A stretch of 64,000 nucleotides of DNA, taken from the NCBI GenBank assembly GCA_026168455.1, contig CM047428.1, positions 87,624,594-87,688,593 on the forward strand. Direction: 5' to 3'. Below are positions 1-12,543 of the stretch, one piece after another. A program made the position numbers and the translations under genes. The number at the start of each line of letters is the position of its first letter. The first letter of the stretch is position 1. The notes under the pieces are model-generated. The model was given only the letters and a program-made list of their open reading frames with translations. It searched no databases and was not told the DNA's origin. This DNA comes from Theocolax elegans. Its lineage: Eukaryota > Arthropoda > Insecta > Hymenoptera > Cerocephalidae.

Positions 1-2439
1 TGAACAATATTAGTATACAGTACTTGTCAATCGGTAATTTGAATTTTTTATGAAATAAATTTTATAATTACTACACAAGTTAAGTTACGTTTACTCAACT
101 ACAACGAGTCACGCACACTTGAAGATCGAGTAAAAATTATTTAGAAATAAGCGCGAAAGATAATGAACCGATCCTCTAATAAAACCTACATCTCAATCAA
201 TTATGACCACGTTTTTAAAAACAAATATTAAAATCAAACAAATGTATAAAATATGCTCCTCTTTCCGACAACAATAATATATCTAACGCGCCATCTGATA
301 TATCAAAACAAAAATGAATTCGTCGTACGTATACACAATCGATCGATGGTTTTTTTAGAAACGTAGTCAAATAAACATTACTTGACTCTCCCGCAACTGT
401 TTTACTCTTCCGTTTTTCTCTCCGTGTGGCATATATCACATTCTTGTCGAGTCTAATAAGGTTAATGCACATCCTAAATACACATATACCTATCGTACAT
501 GCACATATATACATATATAGACAAAGGTATATATATTTTATATTTATTTCGCATATCTTTTATTATCGCATCCGTACACATTTCTCCACGTGCGCCGAGT
601 TTATGCGGGTGATAAAAGCGGCACGCAAATCCAGTGGGGAAAATTGGAATTTTCCACTTTTTATTTTGTAAAACCTTCCACGGACATTACCAACTCGGAG
701 ACAGGTGACTCGACGACTAAAAATTTTAAATTAATAACAATAGAACAATGATAACAATAATAATTCCATATAATGTAATCAATAATATTAACAATGAATT
801 ATTTAACGAGTCACCCAACGGAGGCACGTAAATATTACACAGTACTGAATAAATAAAAAGATTAATAAATAAATATAAATGTACGAATTAATAATAATAT
901 TTAAAAATAATCGTTTTAAATAAGTATCTAAAATTTAAAGGTAGACAGTCGGTAAAGATTGAATAAGCGTATATATCACTGAATTTTCGAAGCAGCGGAG
1001 TAAAGTGTCTATGTCAGTCTGGAACTAAGCAACCGACAAGTCCGAAGTAGGTCCTTCTGACATAAAAATATTTTGCGTCGATGAGACAAGGCAAAAAAAG
1101 AGGTGCGATTTTTCAATTGACGAATGAAAATATCGACACGTGGGTAATAATAATAGTGTTTCGTTACCGTGCGGGTAAACAAACAAAACTCCATAGTGAA
1201 AAGATACATATTTTTTCATTTATTTCTCTAACTTTTTTTGGTGTAAACGATCGCTACGGGTAATTTTGTTAAAATTTTTATTTACTTTTTTGAATTAAAT
1301 TAAATTTATGGTCAAATGACTATCTTTTGGATAATTAAACGTTTCATTAATGCTTTGATTTCTATTAGGGTAAATTAATGTTAAAAACAAGACTTTGTCT
1401 TATGAATTTTCAAATTTGCGTATTCTTTGATATTCCTCAACGATAAAGTGACTTATGCAAGAATCTACTATTATCGACTGCATAAATTTTAACATACGAA
1501 TTACTCCGATGGAGCTATATGTTTGAAAAAAATAAATATAAATTTCATAATTAAAAATACGAACGCACTGCTACAGTATTCGATTCAGAATTATGAATTA
1601 AATTTTGGAAAGAAATCGTGTTTTATTACATGACACACAGAAGTTTAATGGACATGATTTTTTATTTCCAAAGCTCTTTAAAAAAACACGAATTCATCGT
1701 AAACTTGAAGTATAAATTATATTTTGTTTACCGAGAGAGGTACTACACTATGAGGAAATGTGTCTAAAAGGCATCTAAAATGATCAGGATGAAAATTCTA
1801 GTATTGACATGGTCAACATTCTATAAAAGAAAACAAAATTATTATCTATCATGCACAGCAGTTAAATTTTTAAATTTTTAAGAAAAAAATGATTATTGGG
1901 TGATTTGTATTCATTTTTTCTCGATGTGTATCTATAAAATTGTGATGTGAATTTCCTTACAAGAATCACAGTAAAGTACCTAAAAAGTGTAGGTATGTCA
2001 TAAGAGAACATTGCAAAAATATCTTTTTGTCATAATGTTACAATGTTAGAGAAAAAATTAAATAATTTTGATTAATTTGGGGGATGGAATTTTTTGTAAT
2101 GTATAAATAAACAATCATATTATTCATTGGTAATTGAATAAATATCAGTTAATTCTCATAAGTCGGTTGTGTTAATATCTAACTGTATTGCGGAGTGAAA
2201 ATTTGTAAAAAAATATTTAAATGTTTTATATAAATGTTACAGGGACAGAATATTCAGAATTGTGAAGCAAAATGAAGTTACTACTTACCTGTAGGATGGT
2301 CAAAATTTCAAAATTTCTGACTTCGCATAAAATTCGTTCGGCTAATTTAAACTAATTTTCTTTCTCCCGGTGCATATACTCGATTAAAAAAATAGGAAAG
2401 GAAAAAAACTGTTTATTTTCCTTGGGGGGTGTGGAAAGA
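1..2439. other. AT-rich non-coding DNA
   Basis: No coding frame with protein-like composition, no RNA gene and no structured repeat was recognised on either strand. The short open frames here are low-complexity and have no recognisable domain. Absence of a call is not proof that no small exon lies here. Confidence 0.6.
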
Positions 2440-3017
2440 AAAAGGCGAAGTTGAGTAATTTTACGGCTCGGCGTGGCAAAGCCAGAAAGAGAATCGAAGG
2501 GCGAAGGAAGAATTTTTTTCGAAAAGGAAAAAAAAGGAAAAAAGCACCTGCATCAGCTCGGCTCGAGAGTGTAGATCGCGCAGTAGCGAGAACCCGAAGA
2601 GAGGTATAGAGATCGAGCGGTTTAAGTGCCCGCAGTAAATCAGTATCTATCTACGACGGTACGGGAAGGAAAGACGCGCGTGCGAATCGACGCCCGGGAA
2701 ATCGAGCTAAACCAAGAGAGAGGGAGAGAGAGGGAGAGAAGAGGGAGGGAGCGTTGGGTTATGGTCCTTTATTGCGCGACTGCTCGAGGGATGATGCGAC
2801 CAATAAAAAGCAATACGGCGCGGACACCGTTGGAGGTTTTATCGTCCCCTGGAAGCTTGGCACGCGCCGCAATGTGTTACGTGTGGAGGTGGCCACCATC
2901 TTCTCTAAACAAATCCGAGATACGACGTTAAACGATCTCCCGTCCCATTGTCCTTACTTTTTTTTCTCCTTTTTTTGGGGAGGTAGTCCAGAAGGGAAGG
3001 ATTCCCCTTTGGATTAA
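2440..3017. other. GC-richer patch, possible regulatory or untranslated exon sequence
   Basis: Base composition shifts from very AT-rich to mixed with many CpG (runs such as GATCGCGCAGTAGCGAG near 2573) and then a purine run of GAGAG blocks at 2716-2755. Two overlapping frames (2626-2931 and 2754-3017) have no recognisable domain and look like translated purine repeat. Such an island inside AT-rich DNA could be a promoter, a 5' untranslated exon or an enhancer; the sequence does not decide. No TATA box or splice structure is convincing. Confidence 0.25.
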
Positions 3018-4119
3018 CAAGGATTTCCCGCTTTCAACGAACTTGGCTTGTACTGTCCTGCTCGATGATGTAGATCCTTGATAAGATTCCTTGAAGCCTC
3101 TCTATATACTTTACTGCCGAGGACTTGTTACGAACCGCGCCTATACTTTTTTCACATTCGCGTTTTAATACTAACATTTCTAACTATTATTCTTGATGGC
3201 GTGGGGTTTTTTTTTGTTTCGTTTGGCATTCGCTTGGTCTTATCGTTGCGAGAGATAAACTGTCCTAACCGAATACTCTGCCAGGGAAATTTTTTTTATT
3301 TTATGGATTTGGGAGAACGATCGCTACCAACATTTTGTTTGTAAATTTTGGTACTTTGTTTGAACTGACGATTGTTTTTTTTATCCAAGAAGATTTTACA
3401 AATGCTTTCAGCAAACATTTAACTTGAACTGTTTTATGAATTACATATTAAATTTAAAATTATTATTTCACTTTCTTTAAAAAAATAAAGAAACATATTT
3501 TCTTGTAAGTCCAGTACGGCTCAGAGTTACTATATGTCTGTAATGTACGTTAGCCAACAATGGTTTTTTTTAAAATAAGCTTTTTAAAAATAATTTTTAC
3601 AAAATTTCACAATCGATATTTACTTAAAAAATTTATAAAACAATTTGATTGATATTAATTTGGAGACGTTTCGATGGATCTTTCTCATCCTCATCGTGCC
3701 ATAGCGAAGTTCTAGAGAGCGTCCATGAAAACGTCGCCAAATGAATGTCCTGGTTTGTTCACCAAAATCAACCAAATTCCTTCATAATTAAAATTGCATC
3801 GACGACAAAAATTGAATAAATACGTAATATAATGTTCTCTTTTATTCTATTATTTATTTCTATTCTATTTTTATGAGTACAAAACTGAGAAAATCGTAGT
3901 AGTATTGTATTTTACCATATATTGTATAGTAAAATTGAATAAATAATTGCATACTATTCTACATTATAACTAATTTGATTGTTTTTTAGTTACATACTTT
4001 AATATAAATGTTGAAGATTAAGGTGGCTAATCCCGTTGTTAAATAAAGAAAGATGACCGTACAGTTGCTTATTCCAGAAGAGGGATAAAAGAAAAATAAG
4101 AAGGGGTAAAATGACCGTC

Positions 4120-4123
<4 letters not shown>
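3018..4123. other. AT-rich non-coding DNA
   Basis: Nothing recognisable. The 88-codon frame at 3078-3344 has no domain and is judged a chance frame. A weak imperfect inverted pair (around 3663-3680 and 3723-3740) was seen but is too short to name. Confidence 0.5.

Positions 4124-4161
<38 letters not shown>
4124..4161. repeat. (GA)n microsatellite
   Basis: An uninterrupted dinucleotide run of about 19 units, followed by a purine-rich tail (GGAGGAGGAGG). It explains the Ser-Leu repeat in the antisense 152-codon frame, which is therefore not a gene. Confidence 0.95.
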
Positions 4162-4164
<3 letters not shown>

Positions 4165-4199
4165 AGGAGGAGGGGAAGAGAGAGATGAAGTAGGTTCCC

Positions 4200-4740
4200 T
4201 GGAGGCTATCCTCATCGAATGAAATTCCTCGCGCCTCCTCCTTAATATTAGTTCCCCGAATAACTTGGTATATAGTCCCCTCTCCTCCGTACGGGAAATT
4301 AATTACGTGCTTCTCATTGCGGAGAGCGGAGAGCAGCGAGCGGCGAGCGGCGAGCGGCGAGCGACGAGCGACGAGCGGTAAGCGGAGAGGAGTGACACCG
4401 AGGCAAACGTCAACGGCGATCGAACTTTCCGCCCTCTCTCGCAAGTGTCATCGCCAACCGTAACCATCCCCTCATCTCCCTCGTCCTCACCCTTTGGTCG
4501 AAATATTCCGGCGTCTCGGCTCAAAGGTCCTCGTACTACTGGGAAATCACGCGGAAGTGGAACAGCCCTTCGATCTCCATTCGGTCCGCTGGGTAGTTAG
4601 AGACGGAGCACGTGTCTTCCACTGGATCATTTGCCTTCTCCTCCACCTACCTACCTACCTACCTACCTACCTTCCTATACTACCTATATTTTAACCCCTC
4701 CAATCTTCGAGTGTCGTTTCTCCTCGACGAAGCGCAGCGA
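4200..4740. other. GC-richer patch with 7-bp minisatellite and (CTAC)n
   Basis: A mixed-composition island. It holds a short tandem array of a 7-bp unit of the form AGCGGCG/AGCGACG (about 4338-4380) and a (CTAC)n tract at 4645-4671. The segment 4210-4310 between them is unique and has TAATATTA and TTAATTA cores that homeodomain proteins would favour. No coding frame is credible. Confidence 0.4.
4645..4671. repeat. (CTAC)n microsatellite
   Basis: Six to seven tandem CTAC tetranucleotides with degenerate edges on the 3' side. Confidence 0.95.
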
Positions 4741-5002
4741 TGTACCGAGCTTCCAAACTGATTTCAATTAATCTACCTGTGTATTACCTTATCACTTGCT
4801 GCGCCGGTATATACAACGGATGCGTGTTTCTTTGATTCCTCGAGTTCGAGAGCCTCTACCCTATCTCTTCGACTCTTCGATAATCATATCACTCTCGTTT
4901 TACTTTTTTTCATGACTTGTACTCGTGTACATAGCTTCTTATACGATTGACCTACTCAATATCACTCCATTTTTACACTCAGGTTGTTTCGATCATTGCA
5001 AT

Positions 5003-5145
5003 AATGGCAAACTTTCAGACGTCTTACTCAGACGAAAATTGTTTATTTCGTTGTTGCAATTATGCGCTCTAAAACAGCTACCACGAATTTTATTATATTA
5101 AATACCTGTTACTCTGAGTTTAACGTCTGAAACTTGGCCATCATT
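5003..5145. repeat. Imperfect inverted repeat, about 143 bp
   Basis: The left arm (5003-5032, containing TTTCAGACGT and then TCAGA) is matched in inverted orientation by the right arm (5112-5145, containing TCTGAG and ACGTCTGAAA), with a few mismatches and an 80-bp loop. The structure resembles a decayed short inverted-repeat element. No target duplication is clear. Confidence 0.45.
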
Positions 5146-5299
5146 CATTACTATCTTTTTCTATTTTTCTCTCTTCAATCAACTCTAATATTCAGATTAT
5201 TACTACATTAATAATAAATTTACAAGGAACTTCGATTCTTCGTTTTTCCTTCCAACCCGAAAATTAGAAATTCAAGTTATTTTTTAACCTCACTATAGA

Positions 5300-5410
5300 T
5301 ATGTTTTACTTAGTGATAAGTAATACTCGAATACAAAGCAATGATTAATGAATAATATTTTCTATGTTTCAGGTAAGCCGAAACCAAAATATATCAATAC
5401 AAATGCGTCA
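5300..5410 (+). promoter_or_regulatory. Segment with back-to-back 3' and 5' splice-site motif
   Basis: ATGTTTCAG is directly followed by GTAAGCC, with the AG|GT boundary at 5372|5373. This is the arrangement of a zero-length exon (recursive splice site). A related segment with the same core and similar flanks occurs at 41.7 kb and in its three duplicates. The pyrimidine tract (ATATTTTCTATGTTTCAG) is modest. The alternative is a coincidental motif within a dispersed repeat. Confidence 0.3.
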
Positions 5411-8399
5411 CTTAAGTAAGTCAAAATCAAAGTATTTACAAAACATTCTTTTTGCTGTTCAAAACCTGTCTATTCTATTAATAGTCGTTAAATAATGAAT
5501 TATTAATTCTAATTAATGTTATTCTTGAGTTGTCCCTTTCAGATATTAAAAAACGTATGTCTTTAAAATTTGGCACTTTTTTTAGGAGGTGGCATACCCA
5601 GTAGGTTACTTACCACAGCAAAAAAAAAAACAATTATTGTATTTATTTTAAAAAATACGTAATTTTATACAAAACCAGAATACGGAAGTATACTAGATAA
5701 TTAAATAATAAATCATTCTAAAAAATTCCAAGTCAACACAACAATGACATCCTAAAAAATCTGTACCGAAAATGTATGATTTTGAATGCTTTTTCGGTGC
5801 AGAAATTTTTAAGGATGTAAGTATAATAATTATCTTTTTTGCTCGGTCGGTAACACATCAGGTATGTCACCTCATTAAGACTTACATATTAAGAAATCCG
5901 TTTGGAAATAATTTAAAGATCGATAAATTTAAACAATATAAAAAATTAATAATAAAGAATTTTTATATTTTTTAAGTTATTTTAATTATATTTTAAATAA
6001 GTCTATAAAGGCCGGGTCTTAAATTTTAGAGGACGGAGATTTGGGATAATCGATTTTTCTAAGAAAATGCGTAAAATTAGTGTTTAATATCAGAGGATCA
6101 ATGTGGGTAAAGTGTTTGTCTCTATAGTCGACTTTCTATAACAATAATATGCATGATTTTTTTATTTAAAAAATTAGATTATTATTTAACCAATAAACTA
6201 TATAAAAAAATAGAAAAACATTGTACTTATTACTCGTACTTGACGCCTCGAATTGAATGATGAAAAAAAGCGTTATAAATTTGATGTGTTGTAAATTGGC
6301 AATCGTAAGAGTATATTTAATAGGTTCTAATTGATAATCAATTTTTTCAAAGAAAATTTTTCAAAAATTTTTTCAGAAAGTTAAATTCTTTATCCAGTGT
6401 ATTTTTAATTTTTAAAAGTGGTCATCAAGTTCGTAATCTACATCTGAAATACCCCTAAATATTATTATTTAAGCAGTTATGAAATATAACAAGTATAATA
6501 GGTGTACTTTTAGATAATTATTAAAAAGTGGAACCCCCCCCCCCCTTATTCCTTTACAGAAAGAACCTATAAAATTCTATTTGTTCGAAAATTATCAAAA
6601 TTGTTACGACCGATAAAACCTTTCGAATGAAATCTCAATGCTTTTAATTTTTTAACACAAAAAACTGAGGACACAATTCGTAAACATAACTGTATAAAAA
6701 TTTAGAAAAAGAGAATACTCGAGATTTAAATATTCCTACGTTCTTCTGGTTGAAATGGACATTAATTAATCATATTTTAAAATAATCTACCTTTATTTTC
6801 ATAATCATTGCATTAATTAGCGTAACTTACGATCTCTATCATTTTTCGTAATTACGAAGGTTATAATTTCTTTTTTCCTCTCGGCTGCTCGTTACACCCG
6901 TAAATTCTTGGCATTATGCGAAAAATAAATGGAATACTCTTTGTTGTGCTTTTCTTTGTGCGTGTACAATTTTACGCTTAAATAATATTGTAATTTTTCC
7001 AATTATCGGGATGTCGAAACAAATTATAGATATCCAATCATTCTGACATAAAAATTAAAAATGATAATTAAAAATCTGTTAAAATTTTTAAAAGAATATC
7101 GGGTTTAAATTACGGGGAGTAGTCATTACCAATCTAAAAAAAACACAATTAATAATCTCGAAATATTGTTAAAAAGATATCTGCACAGGGCTTCATTAAT
7201 TTCCAATTAAAAAATTAAGAATATTAATTAAAAATGTGATAATTAAAAATGTGAAAAAATCTTTAAGCAGATTTCAGAGATAAATTAAATAGAGATCCAA
7301 TCGTTACCAATTAAATAATTAAGAATAATAGTTGAAAAAAATTATTGAAAAATATGAAAAAATTAAGTTGTACTGTTAAAAACTTACGAAAAGTATCGTT
7401 CCGAAAAATCATTTTCTTCATGTGTAAAATATTAAAAATTATCCCTATTTTTAAAAATTGGACATTTTTGTTAAATAATCGCACGAATTCGCTGAAAGTG
7501 TGGGCCATAACCTTGAAAAAGAAAAAAACAACAACTAACTAAAAAACAAATCCTACACTTAAGATAAAGAAAGAAACATCTGCATTGATATTGTTTAACT
7601 AAATATCTAACGACGCTTGATTACGTTATAACGATAATTTTAATAAAAAATTGAAAAAGAACACTAGCGTAACGAAAATTGGCGCAAAGCGCAAAAGGGA
7701 TCGTGCGCGCGCGCGATTCACATAGAGAATATAAAACGAGGTGAAAATAATTAAATTACAGTAAATAACTGACAAATGATCAAGTTAGACTCTCGTAAAC
7801 TTAAGGTAACTAAAACAGAATAGTAAAAAAAAAAGAAAAATAGGAAATTTACTCTAGTTGCAGTAACAAACTTAAATTGGTTTGGAAAACTACTTTATTT
7901 GTTTGCTTCAAGTTTGTTAAACTCCGACTACTTCCCTCTCTCTTTCTCTTACTCTCCCATCTTGAGTTATATTAATAACTATCATTGTTTCATAGTGATA
8001 ATAATAATTATGATTATTATTAACTATACGTATAATGTAATAAAGTAAATATTCTTCGGCACTTTTCTTTTAATCCTGTAATTGATTTCTTTTTTCTGAA
8101 ATATTACTGTTCGCGTCGAGCTCGTGGGATTAATTAAAAAAAAAAAAGAATGATGGTTGCGAACATTTTCTATTCCAATCGTAGGAGTAATTTCGACGCC
8201 GTTGTCCCTTATCGATTCAGTAAGGATTGCCAAAAATTATTAATATTTTTTTTCATATCGTTTCCTTTATGAACTAACCTAGAAAATGGTGATATAAATA
8301 AGTACCAATCCTAAAGACATTAAAAATGACAGTTATATAAATAAAGAATTCGATAAGAGGAAGTTAAAAAGTTCTGTCCTTAAATAAAAAAATAAATAA
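5411..8399. other. AT-rich non-coding DNA
   Basis: No gene recognised. A 12-base C run lies near 6533-6545. From about 7020 to 7370 the sequence is internally repetitive, with recurring ATTAAAAATG and CCAATC-like words at loose spacing, suggesting an old decayed tandem array. Antiparallel short frames around 7311-7542 fall in this low-complexity stretch and are not genes. Confidence 0.5.
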
Positions 8400-8690
8400 A
8401 ACAATGACTAACATCAAGTTAGTTTGAATTAACCTTAAAAATAATGTAGGAAAAAATCTATTCCTTTAAATATAAAAACGACAAACTTTATGGTTCGACA
8501 TAAGTTTAAAAATAATAAAATAAAAAAATGCATCGATTTAAATATAAAAATTACATAGTTTGATATGACCCTAATAAAAAAATAAAAGGAAAAATCCATT
8601 CGTTTGAGTATAAAAACGATAAACATTGTGGTTCGACATAACCTCAAAAAAATCCGGTCGTTCAAATATAAAACAAAAAGCGATAATTAG
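8400..8690. repeat. Degenerate tandem repeat, unit about 58-73 bp
   Basis: About three and a half diverged copies of an AT-rich unit start near 8456, 8529, 8594 and 8652. Each unit contains a TTTAAATATAAAAA-like block, and two of them carry a clear TGGTTCGACATAA block. The antisense 76-codon frame (8435-8665) shows the period as repeated IFIFK and LCRT motifs, so it is a translated repeat and not a gene. Confidence 0.65.
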
Positions 8691-10261
8691 CTTGTCGATT
8701 GTATAAAAATAATGTGAAAATGTCATGTAAATTGAAGATTGATTTGTTCGGGTGCGGGAAAAGGAGTACGGGAATATCCATCCCTCCGTTCGTCCCGATT
8801 GTACGTAGTAAGACGCAACTTGGAGTTGGCCTGATTACCCATCAGACATGCGAAACTCGCCGAGGAGACTCTGACGTCGATGGCGCTAATTGCTCGTTTC
8901 AATTACCGTCGGATGCCGTCGGCTTACGAACGCGATATTCGCGCCTTTGCCTTTACTTACATTCACTCAGTCCCCTCTCATAGACGATGAGGAAAAGACT
9001 TACTTACTTCCTTCTATAAGCTTTCTTAGTTCAAGCTCATTTCATTTCGATCTTTTTATCTCGAAATTTGTACGCAGAGTTACCGACTGAACGATATATA
9101 GCTTAATTCTTTTAATAATTTATATGGTGTTCTATGGAAAATTTCAATATACTATGAAGGTACTGCAGGCAAGAATTAACCTATATCACTTGGTCGGTAA
9201 TCATCAAGTATGCTAATCCATTATGTTAGCATAATATAGTAGTATTAAAATTATTGCAACTATAAAATATTTATATCAAAATGTATATCTTGATGAAAAA
9301 TAAAAGCAATTTACATGGTTAGGTTCAGTAGCGATTCATCTGAGTCAAAGAGAACCTAACCTCTAAAACTTTTTCTCAAAAATCGCGGCATAATTTCACT
9401 TGAGAAAGAACGTAAATTTATCAGTTAATGATCTAATCTATTTATACTTACGGTGTAACGTTCCGTATCGACATTTAATCTATTATTACAACGTAATTTG
9501 ACGATTTCTTAATAATTATTCATTATTATTGAGCTTTGCCTTTTTCGACTCATTTTAGTCAATTCTCCCTTGACGATTTAATTGCTAGTTTTTAGTTATA
9601 CAGTTTTTTAATAATTTCTTAAGATTTGTACCAGGTTCATAAGACTATACAATCGAAACTGTGCGATTTTGAGTGTAACAAGAGTTGAAAGCACGATGTA
9701 TCAGTCGAATTGTATCAGTGGCCTCCTTTGCAAGGAAAATCAGAAAAAATTCTTAAATGTTACATTCTACACGATGTACACGAACCTTATATCGTGTATA
9801 GGCATAACTTAGAAATTTTAAGTTAATTAAAAATAAATTAATACTAAATAATGAATTTTCTTATTGTAATATATAAAGTAAATATATTTTTAACCAGTTA
9901 ACAAATAGTCAAAGATATACTACGTTTATCAATAAAAGTTATACAGAATAAGTAGAATGTTTTTAACGTAGGATCATTCATTAAGTTTTCTGACAACTCA
10001 CGAAAAACTCATTACACCGAACATTTAATGACATACACTCACAAAAATGTTAGGTCTCGTTAATTACAAAAAAATAACAATAACGACACTGACATAACTC
10101 TGAATCACATAACATTTTTTAGATGTACCTATATACATAGTGATATTCTTTTTAATTCTTTCTGATCTTAAAAAGAAAAGACCCTTTGTACTCAACGATC
10201 CTCCCCGATTGATCAGAAATTCTTTATAAAGCTCTCACTTTACCATTGTCAACTTGACGAG
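8691..10261. other. Non-coding DNA with one perfect small hairpin
   Basis: The stretch 8750-8990 is somewhat GC-richer but has no recognisable coding content. At 9317-9326 and 9352-9361 the words GGTTAGGTTC and GAACCTAACC form a perfect 10-bp inverted repeat around a 25-base loop. Nothing else is recognised. Confidence 0.5.

Positions 10262-10339
<78 letters not shown>
10262..10339. repeat. (CT)n microsatellite, about 78 bp
   Basis: A long polypyrimidine dinucleotide run with a single CC interruption near its left end. Capable of purine-pyrimidine triplex formation in principle. Confidence 0.97.
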
Positions 10340-10340
<1 letters not shown>

Positions 10341-11679
10341 ACCCAGTTGATAATAATTACGAGGTCAACTCCCTTGACGAGGAAAAGGCGGATAAGAGTC
10401 TTTCCGAGTCGCTTAATTAGAGCTTTCGATTAACAATCACCGAATTTATCGATTGATTATTTGCAATATGCAACTGTAATTCTCATTCCTGCGCGCGAAT
10501 ACGCTTATGACCAATTCGAGTGAGGCTTCATTTAATTTTCATCCAAATATTTCCGAACTCAAATTACACGGGCATTCCTCGATGTATATATATAGACATC
10601 TATTAAGTGTCAATGATAAGTAGGAAAAACAGAAAATTTTATAGGATTATCATCGGTATTTAAGTCATAAATTAGCCACATTTGTATTTCAATTGATAGG
10701 TAAAGGAAATATATGATTTAAAGGAACAAAAGCCAGTGTTAAAATTAATAAAAATAAGTTTTAATGTTTTGTACACAGTGGTTTTGAAAATAAATTTAAT
10801 AATTTGGATATAGTCAGTCAATTATTATGTAAACGTTCTCTAAAAAGTCTTGTATTTAAGTCTGGTTAGACCCAAAAAAAATTACATCTTATTTCAGTTG
10901 GACGTAGTCCCGTGTCAATACACTTTTCCTGTAGTTGTCGCACTCTCACTCTATAAATTTTTATCGGATTGAGGTCTAATTAGCCTTATTTCGAAGATTA
11001 TTTAAATAGTTTAGATTTGAGTAAAAGAGAATATATTAAATATGTCAATACAAGTAATTGTGACTCTAAAAAATTGATTATTGTTTTATTACCTCGAATT
11101 ATCTGTCCTTTGCAGAGGACGTTATGACTATAAGAGAATGTCCTATCCAAATTACAGCGATATCTACACTTTTGAATAAGGCAAAAATTATATCTAAAAT
11201 ATTGAATAAAAAATCTGAACAAATTGCATGCAGAGAGGTTTAATCGTAAGGGAAGGCATAACGTTCTAGTTTCTAAAGAAAAAGTAATGTTTTTAAATAG
11301 CATTGAATAAACAATTTTTTGTTCGGTAATTATTAATAAAAATAAAGTCATAAACTTTTAACCCAAGCTTCCATAAGTAAAAATCTGAAAAATTTAGGAA
11401 ACATTGTTTAAAACGTGTATGAGGGCCTGACATTCATGATTTTTTAAAATATAAAACACGATTATTCTCTGTGTCTGTGACAAAGTTCTTAAGGGAAAAG
11501 TAATTGTTAAAAATAGCACCGAAATAACATACGGTTACTGAAAATTACCGAGTGAATAACGGAAATCCAAACCTTGTCAGTGTGTGTGTATGTATGTATA
11601 TAAAAAAAGTGGAACTTGCTCTGGTGCCAAATAAAGTTACACAAATTTCGTATTCCCCATAGAATACTAAAAAAAAGGC
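10340..11679. other. AT-rich non-coding DNA
   Basis: No gene or repeat recognised. The antisense 117-codon frame at 10998-11351 is AT-driven (rich in Phe, Leu, Ile, Tyr, Asn) and matches no domain I know. Confidence 0.5.
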
Positions 11680-11684
11680 GAGAG

Positions 11685-11724
<40 letters not shown>
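11680..11724. repeat. (GA)n microsatellite
   Basis: About 20 GA units with one GC interruption at the left edge. Confidence 0.95.
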
Positions 11725-12283
<559 letters not shown>

Positions 12284-12313
12284 TAAACCTCCTCCGCTTC
12301 ACCCGGCGTTTAG

Positions 12314-12337
12314 GAGAGAGAGAGAGAGAGAGAGAGA
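12314..12337. repeat. (GA)n microsatellite
   Basis: Twelve GA units, 30 bases downstream of the TG tract. Confidence 0.95.
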
Positions 12338-12491
12338 TGGTATTATGTCACGAAGAGTTGGTATTACACGGTAAACTTTGTCATGCATGAATCAAGCACT
12401 ATAACTCTCAAGTATAATATTACGATTAATTTTAACGTCCTGCGTTATCCACTAATTGTTATGTCCGTATATACCTATGTGGCTGTCAATG

Positions 12492-12495
12492 TCTC

Positions 12496-12542
<47 letters not shown>
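12492..12542. repeat. (CT)n microsatellite abutting a LINE
   Basis: About 24 CT units with one TAT interruption near the start. The tract runs directly into the truncated 5' end of the LINE with no intervening base, so it may mark the insertion site or have grown at the junction. Confidence 0.95.

Positions 12543-12543
<1 letters not shown>

Noticed and set aside
2626..3017. Frames of 101 and 87 codons in the GC-richer patch
   Set aside because: No domain, composition follows the local purine repeat, and two phases overlap. Not supported as coding.
9317..9361. GGTTAGG as telomeric repeat
   Set aside because: Only single copies on each side of a small hairpin; no tandem TTAGG array.
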